DNA of 10,414 bases from Pseudomonas sp. (GTDB taxonomy: Bacteria; Pseudomonadota; Gammaproteobacteria; Pseudomonadales; Pseudomonadaceae): positions 467 through 10,880 of the forward strand of contig DQGF01000099.1 of NCBI GenBank assembly GCA_003525045.1, in the 5' to 3' direction. Below are positions 5,615 to 10,414 of the stretch, in pieces (position 1 is the first letter of the stretch; every line of letters starts with the position of its first letter). A model generated the notes under the pieces. It ran no database searches and was not told the DNA's origin. It saw nothing but the letters and a program-made list of their open reading frames with translations. Made by a program: the position numbers and the translations under genes.

Positions 5615-7024
5615 ATGAAACGCTACGAAAAATTCGCCGACGACATCGCTGAACTGATCCGCTCCGGCGTCCTCGGCCCCGGCCAGCGCGTGCCTTCGGT
5701 GCGCTACGCCAGTCAGACCTACGGCGTCAGCCCGTCCACGGTGTTCCAGGCCTATTACCTGCTCGAACGCCGCGGGCTGATCCGCGCCCGGCCGCGATCC
5801 GGCTACTTCGTCAACGCCCATGCACCAAGCCCGTTTTCCGAGCCGGTGATCAGCAGCCAGGTCAACGAATCCACCGAAGTCGACGTCAGCGAACTGGTGT
5901 TCTCGGTCCTCGACTCGATCAAGGACCCGAACACTGTGCCCTTCGGCTCGGCCTTCCCCAGCCCTGCCCTGTTTCCGCTACAGCGCCTGTCGCGCTCCTT
6001 GGCCAGTGCCGCCCGGGACATGGACCCGCGCATGGTCGTCACTGACATGTCGCCAGGCAACCCGCAACTGCGTCGACAAATCGCCCTGCGCTACATGGTC
6101 GGCGGGCTGATGCTGCCCATGGAAGAACTGCTGATCACCAACGGCGCGCTGGAAGCGCTGAACCTGTGCCTGCAAGCCGTCACCGAACCCGGCGATCTGG
6201 TGGCCATCGAAGCCCCGGCATTCTATGCCTGCCTGCAAGTACTGGAACGGCTGAAACTCAAAGCCGTGGAAATCCCCGTACATCCGCGCGACGGCATCGA
6301 CCTTGGCGTGCTCGCGCAAACCCTGGAACGCCACCCGATCAAGGCTTGTTGGTGCATGACCAGTTTCCAGAACCCCATGGGCGCAACCATGCCCGAAGCC
6401 AAAAAACGCGAACTGGTGGAGCTGTTGCGCACCCATCAGGTGCCGCTGATCGAGGACGATGTCTACGCCGAACTCTATTACGGCCAGCAGGCGCCGAAAC
6501 CGGCCAAAGCCTTCGACACTGAAGGGCTGGTCATGCACTGCGGTTCCTTCGCCAAGAGTCTGGCCCCCGGCTACCGCATCGGCTGGGTCGCCGCAGGCCG
6601 CTACGCGCAGAAGATCGAACGACTGAAACTCATGACCTCGCTCTGCGCTTCGATGCCAGCCCAGGCGGCCATTGCCGACTACCTGCAACACGGCGGTTAC
6701 GACCGGCACTTGCGCAAACTGCGTTATGCGCTGGAAGAACAGCAAAGCGCGATGCTGGCGGCCATTGCTCGCTATTTTCCGGCGCAGACTCGCGTCAGTC
6801 AGCCGGCGGGCGGCTATTTCCTGTGGCTGGAATTGCCGGCGCAGATGGATTCGTTGAAGTTGTTTCAGATGGCGTTGGCGCAGGGGATCAGCATTGCGCC
6901 GGGGCCGATTTTTTCGCCGACGCAGCGCTTCAGGAATTGTATTCGATTGAATTACGGGAGCCCGTGGGATGAGGCTTCGGAGAAGGCGATGGAGACGTTG
7001 GGGCGGATTGTCAGGTCTTTCTGA
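5615..7024 (+). CDS. MocR/PdxR-type transcriptional regulator (GntR helix-turn-helix plus aminotransferase-like domain)
   Basis: The 469-residue protein joins a GntR winged helix-turn-helix (about 1-66, with GPGQRVPSVRYASQTYGVSP at 21-40 and RPRSGYFV at 59-66) to a fold-type I aminotransferase-like domain (about 105-469). Expected pyridoxal-phosphate residues are present: Asn253 in FQNPMG, Asp282 and Tyr284 in EDDVYAEL, the Schiff-base Lys314 in SFAKSLAPGYRIGW, and Arg444 in CIRLNYG for a substrate carboxylate. Such proteins are transcription factors sensing PLP or amino compounds; the regulon here is unknown. I chose ATG 5615 because it begins the HTH; it has only a weak AGG upstream. The longer frame from 5501 would translate the REP hairpin. 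Unlike many MocR regulators it has no divergent partner gene. Third codon positions shift from C-rich to G-rich in the last 200 bases. Confidence 0.95.
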   Translation: MKRYEKFADDIAELIRSGVLGPGQRVPSVRYASQTYGVSPSTVFQAYYLLERRGLIRARPRSGYFVNAHAPSPFSEPVISSQVNESTEVDVSELVFSVLDSIKDPNTVPFGSAFPSPALFPLQRLSRSLASAARDMDPRMVVTDMSPGNPQLRRQIALRYMVGGLMLPMEELLITNGALEALNLCLQAVTEPGDLVAIEAPAFYACLQVLERLKLKAVEIPVHPRDGIDLGVLAQTLERHPIKACWCMTSFQNPMGATMPEAKKRELVELLRTHQVPLIEDDVYAELYYGQQAPKPAKAFDTEGLVMHCGSFAKSLAPGYRIGWVAAGRYAQKIERLKLMTSLCASMPAQAAIADYLQHGGYDRHLRKLRYALEEQQSAMLAAIARYFPAQTRVSQPAGGYFLWLELPAQMDSLKLFQMALAQGISIAPGPIFSPTQRFRNCIRLNYGSPWDEASEKAMETLGRIVRSF

Positions 7025-7043
7025 CGTTTCGATGTCGCTCGAT

Positions 7044-7087
7044 GGCTCGCTCCCACAGGGATACGCGGTCAACTGTGGGGGCGAGCC
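7044..7087. repeat. REP pair between convergent genes
   Basis: GGCTCGCTCCCACAG (7044-7058) and CTGTGGGGGCGAGCC (7073-7087) are inverted copies with one mismatch and a 14-base spacer. The sequence around them (through 7096) matches the common Pseudomonas REP form with CTGCTCGCGAA. It lies 19 bases after the MocR-type stop and 41 bases from the stop of the convergent dehydrogenase gene, where a hairpin could serve both transcripts. Confidence 0.8.
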
Positions 7088-7128
7088 TGCTCGCGAAGAG
7101 GTCGGATCAGGCCCAGCACATCTCAAGC

Positions 7129-7875
7129 CTAACGCCCACCTCCAAGATCAACAAAAGTCCCGGTCGCATACGACGCCTTGTCCGACAACAACCACACGAT
7201 CGCCTCCGCCACTTCATCCGGCCGCCCACCGCGTGCCATCGGAATCGCCGATTCCAGCTTGCTGACCCGATCCGGATCGCCGCTCAGTGCATGAAAGTCG
7301 GTGTAGATGAATCCCGGACGCACAGCGTTGACACGAATACCCTCGCCCGCCACTTCCTTGGACAGGCCGATGGTGAAGCTGTCCAGCGCACCTTTCGACG
7401 CCGCATAGTCCACGTACTCGTTGGGTGATCCCAGGCGCGAGGCGACCGAGGACACGTTGACGATGCTGCCGCCCTGGCCGCCATGTCTGGGCGACATGCG
7501 CAGGAGCGCGTGCTTGGCGCAGAGGATCGGCGCCAGGACGTTGGTCTTGAGGGTTTTGAGAATGCGGAATTCGGACATTTCCTCGACCCGGGACTTGCGC
7601 CCGACCGTGCCGGCGTTGTTCACCAGCGCCGTGACCCTTCCCAGTTCGCTGTCCACCCGTTGAAACAGGGCGATCACTTCGTCTTCGATGCTGACATCGG
7701 CGCGTACCGCGATAGCTTGCGCGCCGAGGGCGCGGACTTGCTCCAGCACCGTTTGGGCAGCCTCTTCGTCGGCCTGATAATTGATGCAGATCCGATAGCC
7801 CTGTTCGGCGGCCAACAGGGCGGTGGCGGCACCGATGCCGCGGCTGCCGCCGGTAATGACGATGACTTTGTCCAT
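7129..7875 (-). CDS. YgfF-like short-chain dehydrogenase/reductase (SDR) with Rossmann fold
   Basis: This 248-residue classical SDR is probably a cytoplasmic NAD(P)(H)-dependent oxidoreductase. It has the cofactor loop TGGSRGIG (8-15), NNAG (86-89), Asn112, and the catalytic Ser143, Tyr157 and Lys161 in VNVSSVASRLG and YVDYAASKGA, then VRPGFIYT (185-192) and a C-terminal GTFVDLGGGR. The segments around VSSVASRLGSPNEYVDYAASKGA, taken in parts, and IPMARGG closely resemble what I remember of Escherichia coli YgfF, so it is likely an orthologue or close relative. The substrate is unknown. The ATG at 7875 is preceded by GGGGGAAAG, purine-rich but not a perfect Shine-Dalgarno. It lies downstream of the MHYT-GGDEF-EAL gene on the same strand across 247 bp that include a REPIN, so it is probably transcribed on its own. 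Confidence 0.95.
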   Translation of the reverse strand: MDKVIVITGGSRGIGAATALLAAEQGYRICINYQADEEAAQTVLEQVRALGAQAIAVRADVSIEDEVIALFQRVDSELGRVTALVNNAGTVGRKSRVEEMSEFRILKTLKTNVLAPILCAKHALLRMSPRHGGQGGSIVNVSSVASRLGSPNEYVDYAASKGALDSFTIGLSKEVAGEGIRVNAVRPGFIYTDFHALSGDPDRVSKLESAIPMARGGRPDEVAEAIVWLLSDKASYATGTFVDLGGGR

Positions 7876-7963
7876 GCTGGCTTTCCCCCGTTATCAAGCG
7901 TAAGCAGTCGCAGCAAAGAATAACCGTCATTGGCGGGTTTTGCATGAAATCTGAGATGTGTCC

Positions 7964-8095
7964 TGTGGCGAGGGAGCTTGCTCCCGCTGGAGTGCGAAGC
8001 GCTCCCATATTCAACCACAGCGGTCTGTCAGGCAAACCTGGCTAACCGTGCTACGACTGCTTCGCAGCCGAACGGGAGCAAGCTCCCTCGCCACA
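7964..8095. repeat. REPIN between the c-di-GMP gene and the SDR gene
   Basis: Perfect inverted arms of 23 bases at 7964-7986 and 8073-8095 carry the same GAGGGAGCTTGCTCCC core as the element at 414-532. The spacer is 86 bases and differs from the other copy apart from CTGCTTCGCAGCCG near the right arm, the complement of the REP tail seen elsewhere. It begins 27 bases after the stop of the c-di-GMP gene, in transcription order, and may act on the 3' end of that message. Confidence 0.9.
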
Positions 8096-8122
8096 AAAAG
8101 CGCCCTTACCCAAGAAGGTGCG

Positions 8123-10204
8123 TCAACCCGTAGCCAATTGCTCCCCACGATGAATATCCGCCATGAAGCGCGCCGCCGGCAGCGGATGGCCGAGCAGGTA
8201 GCCTTGCAACGAGTCGCATCCGAGTTTCGTCAGGAAGTCCTGTTGCACACCGGTTTCCACGCCTTCGGCGACGATCCGCAAGCCCAATGCCTGGCCGAGG
8301 GCGACGATGGCGGAAACGATGGCGGCGTCGTCACTGTCGTGTTCCAGATCGCGGACAAAACCCCGTTCGATCTTCAGCTCATTGGCCGGCAGGCGCTTGA
8401 GGTACATCAAGCTCGAATAGCCGGTGCCAAAGTCATCGATGGACAGGTCGACGCCCATTTCCGACAACTCCTGAAGCACCGTCATGCTCACATCGGCGTC
8501 GTTCATGGCGGTGGTTTCGGTGATTTCCAGGGTCAGGCTGTTGGCCGGCAAATGGTGCGTGGCCAGGGCATTGGCAACGCTCTGCACCAGTCCGACGTGG
8601 CAGAACTGCAAGGCCGAGAGATTCACCGCGATTCGCCAGTCGGTGTAACCGAGCAGATACCACTCGCGCATCTGCCGGCAGGCTTCGTTGAGCACCCAGT
8701 CGCCAATCGGAATGATCAGCCCGGTTTTCTCCGCAAGGTCGATGAACTTATCCGGCAGGAGCATGCCCTGGGTCGGGTGCTCCCAGCGCAGTAACGCTTC
8801 GGCGCCGACCGGACGGCCATTGGCCGCACCGAACTTGGGTTGGTAATAGAGGCTGAACTGAGGCTGGTCCAGCGCATTGCGCAGGTCTTGCAGCAGTTGC
8901 AGTTGCTTGCGGGCGTTGCTGTTCATCGAGGCGTCGAAGAAGCTGTAGCCGTTTTTTCCGGTGCCCTTGGCGTGATACATCGCCGCGTCGGCGTTCATCA
9001 GCAACTCTTCTGCGGTCTGGCCATTGCCCGGATAGACGGCGATACCGACGCTGGCCGATATCTGCAAGTCATGCTCGGCCACCCGGAACGAGCGCGCGAT
9101 CAATCCGACCTGACGGGCCGCCAGGTTCAACGCATCATTCTCCTCGCCCAGTTGCACCAGCAGCACGAACTCATCGCCACCGATCCGTGCCAGGGTGTCC
9201 GGGCTGCGCAAATCCTCGCGCAACCGCAGGCTGACCGCGCGCAGCAACTGATCGCCCATGTGATGACCGAACGCATCGTTGACCGGCTTGAAACCGTCCA
9301 GATCGATGAACATCAACGCAAACCAACCACCCTGTTCCTGCACCTTCGACATCGCCTGATCGATGCGGTCAGCCAGCAATACCCGATTCGGCAGGCCGGT
9401 CAGGGTGTCATGCAGCGCCAGTTGGGTCAGTTCGCGATTGGCCTCGGTCAGTGAGTGGGCAAGGCTGGCGGTGCGCGCCTCCATGCGTGCATCGAGCACC
9501 GACGTCAGCAAGGCAATGGTCAATATCGCCAGGGTGGTGATCAGCACCAGGTTATCCAGGCCCTTGCCGCTCAAGCCATCAATCGCCGCACCGCAGAAAC
9601 TGCCGTCGGCGAAACGCGCTGCGGCCATGGCGGTGTAGTGCATGCCGACGATGGCAATGCCCATGATGACCGCCGCACCGCCACGGATCAGCATCACATA
9701 GGGCGTGTGCTGGCGCAGGCGAAAAGCGATCGATAACGCGGCGCCCGACGCGCCGACCGCGATGAGCAACGACGCGCCAAACAGTGTCGGGTCGTAATCG
9801 ATGCCCGGCTGCATGCGCATGGCGGCCATGCCGGTGTAATGCATGGCACTGATCCCGACGCCCATCACCAGCGCGCCGAACGCCAGTTGCCAGGCGGGTA
9901 ACTTCGGCTGACTGACCAACCACAAGGCAAAGCCGCTGGACAGGATGCCGATCAGCAGTGACAGCAAGGTGAGGCTGACGTCGTATCCGAGGTCGATGGG
10001 CAGTTTGAACGCGAGCATGCCGATGAAATGCATCGACCACACGCCGATACCCATGGCAAAGGCTCCGCCCGCGGTCCATAAATGCACGGCTCTACCTTTG
10101 GCGGTCGCGATGCGTTCCGTGAGGTCGAGCGCGGTATAGGAAGCGAGAATCGCTACACAGAGCGAGATGATAACCAGTGTGGGGGAATAGCTGCCGATGA
10201 GCAT
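8123..10204 (-). CDS. mucR: MHYT-GGDEF-EAL membrane protein, probable MucR-type diguanylate cyclase/phosphodiesterase
   Basis: The 693-residue protein has a seven-segment MHYT sensor (about 5-240), with motif triplets SMHFIGM (57-63), AMHYTGM (120-126) and GMHYTAM (187-193), then a GGDEF domain (262-425) and an EAL domain (437-690). Cyclase residues are intact: DTLTGLPNR, FIDLDGF, IGGDEF (341-346), and an inhibitory-site RSPD (333-336) five residues earlier. Phosphodiesterase residues also look intact: EALLRW (469-474), Asn528, EITE (560-563), DDFGTGYSS (590-598), Lys611 and AEGVE (646-650). It could therefore make and break cyclic di-GMP. Length and intact GGDEF fit Pseudomonas aeruginosa MucR, which supports alginate production and nitric-oxide-induced dispersal, better than NbdA, whose GGDEF is degenerate. 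MHYT is proposed to sense O2, CO or NO through bound metal. The ATG at 10204 has only a weak GAGAAG upstream. The symbol rests on domain order, not on synteny. Confidence 0.93.
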   Translation of the reverse strand: MLIGSYSPTLVIISLCVAILASYTALDLTERIATAKGRAVHLWTAGGAFAMGIGVWSMHFIGMLAFKLPIDLGYDVSLTLLSLLIGILSSGFALWLVSQPKLPAWQLAFGALVMGVGISAMHYTGMAAMRMQPGIDYDPTLFGASLLIAVGASGAALSIAFRLRQHTPYVMLIRGGAAVIMGIAIVGMHYTAMAAARFADGSFCGAAIDGLSGKGLDNLVLITTLAILTIALLTSVLDARMEARTASLAHSLTEANRELTQLALHDTLTGLPNRVLLADRIDQAMSKVQEQGGWFALMFIDLDGFKPVNDAFGHHMGDQLLRAVSLRLREDLRSPDTLARIGGDEFVLLVQLGEENDALNLAARQVGLIARSFRVAEHDLQISASVGIAVYPGNGQTAEELLMNADAAMYHAKGTGKNGYSFFDASMNSNARKQLQLLQDLRNALDQPQFSLYYQPKFGAANGRPVGAEALLRWEHPTQGMLLPDKFIDLAEKTGLIIPIGDWVLNEACRQMREWYLLGYTDWRIAVNLSALQFCHVGLVQSVANALATHHLPANSLTLEITETTAMNDADVSMTVLQELSEMGVDLSIDDFGTGYSSLMYLKRLPANELKIERGFVRDLEHDSDDAAIVSAIVALGQALGLRIVAEGVETGVQQDFLTKLGCDSLQGYLLGHPLPAARFMADIHRGEQLATG

Positions 10205-10369
10205 GGGACTTCTCGCGACCGCCCCGTCGGACTGCTTCCGTTCTCGAGGGGCAAATCGGGCGATTGTACTGAAAGCGCAAAAGAACGCACTGACAAAATG
10301 AGCAAAAGGCCATCAAGCCGATGAAACGCTTGTTTGAGGGACCTGAATGCCTGCGTTGGCGATGACTAC
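10205..10369. other. Region upstream of the MHYT-GGDEF-EAL gene
   Basis: No gene is apparent here. On the minus strand a TACAAT (10263-10268) could be a -10 element about 58 bases before the start codon, but no good -35 lies 16-18 bases upstream of it; the nearest TTGTCA (10287-10292 region) is about 22 bases away. The AT-rich stretch 10265-10320 is nevertheless the likeliest promoter area. Confidence 0.3.
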
Positions 10370-10414
10370 TGTGGCGAGGGAGCTTGCTCCCGCTCGGCTG
10401 CGCAGCAGTCGCAA
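10370..10414. repeat. REP arm, cut by the window edge (probably half of a REPIN)
   Basis: The 25 bases at 10370-10394 are identical to the left arm of the element at 414-438 and are followed by CGGCTGCGCAGCAGTCG, differing by one base from the corresponding tail there. The partner arm is expected beyond the right edge. Confidence 0.85.

Noticed and set aside
5978..7126. 382-codon minus-strand frame opposite the MocR-type gene
   Set aside because: Arg/His/Gln-rich shadow of a well-supported gene, and it would run through the REP pair. No ribosome binding site or domain is visible.
8840..9454. Plus-strand frames inside the MHYT-GGDEF-EAL gene
   Set aside because: Antisense shadows without recognisable protein features.

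Overview
The window looks like chromosomal DNA of a fluorescent Pseudomonas (P. fluorescens group). The support is the high GC content, C/G-ending codons, REP/REPIN palindromes of the type known from that group (core GAGGGAGCTTGCTCCC), and a set of typical Pseudomonas genes: a GlgE–TreS alpha-glucan/trehalose operon, CcoG, a MucR-type MHYT-GGDEF-EAL protein and a DUF3203-like small protein. There are no phage, plasmid, IS, CRISPR, tRNA or rRNA features, and no gene-free stretch exceeds about 250 bases.

Layout. 1-2565 (minus strand): glgE followed by the 5' part of treS, which runs off the left edge. They are separated by 217 bp carrying a complete REPIN. A candidate AlgU-type promoter lies upstream of glgE. 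2784-2951 (plus): a 55-residue proline-rich protein with a strong ribosome binding site. 2995-3498 (minus): a short MgtC/SapB-family membrane protein. 3627-3860 (plus): a 77-residue DUF3203-like protein. 3861-4055: a leader region with two consecutive hairpins and small palindromes. 4056-5486 (plus): the cytochrome oxidase assembly factor CcoG, whose start region is a 14-bp tandem duplication forming a five-codon upstream ORF. 5615-7024 (plus): a MocR/PdxR-type GntR regulator with an aminotransferase-like domain. 7129-7875 (minus): a YgfF-like short-chain dehydrogenase. 8123-10204 (minus): a 693-residue MHYT-GGDEF-EAL cyclic-di-GMP enzyme. REP or REPIN elements lie at 414-532, 5510-5569, 7044-7087, 7964-8095 and from 10370 to the right edge, all between genes.

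How the genes work together. Only glgE–treS is a clear pathway unit: TreS (usually fused to maltokinase in pseudomonads) interconverts trehalose and maltose, the kinase makes maltose-1-phosphate, and GlgE adds maltosyl units to alpha-glucan. This is linked to osmotic and desiccation tolerance. The other genes look like independent core or lineage-core loci: CcoG matures cbb3-type oxidase, and the MHYT protein sets a local c-di-GMP pool in response to a membrane signal, possibly a diatomic gas. I see no convincing new multi-gene system. The features most worth a second look are the duplicated ccoG start with its overlapping upstream ORF, the REPIN inside the glgE–treS operon, the proline-rich small protein, and the structured leader before ccoG.
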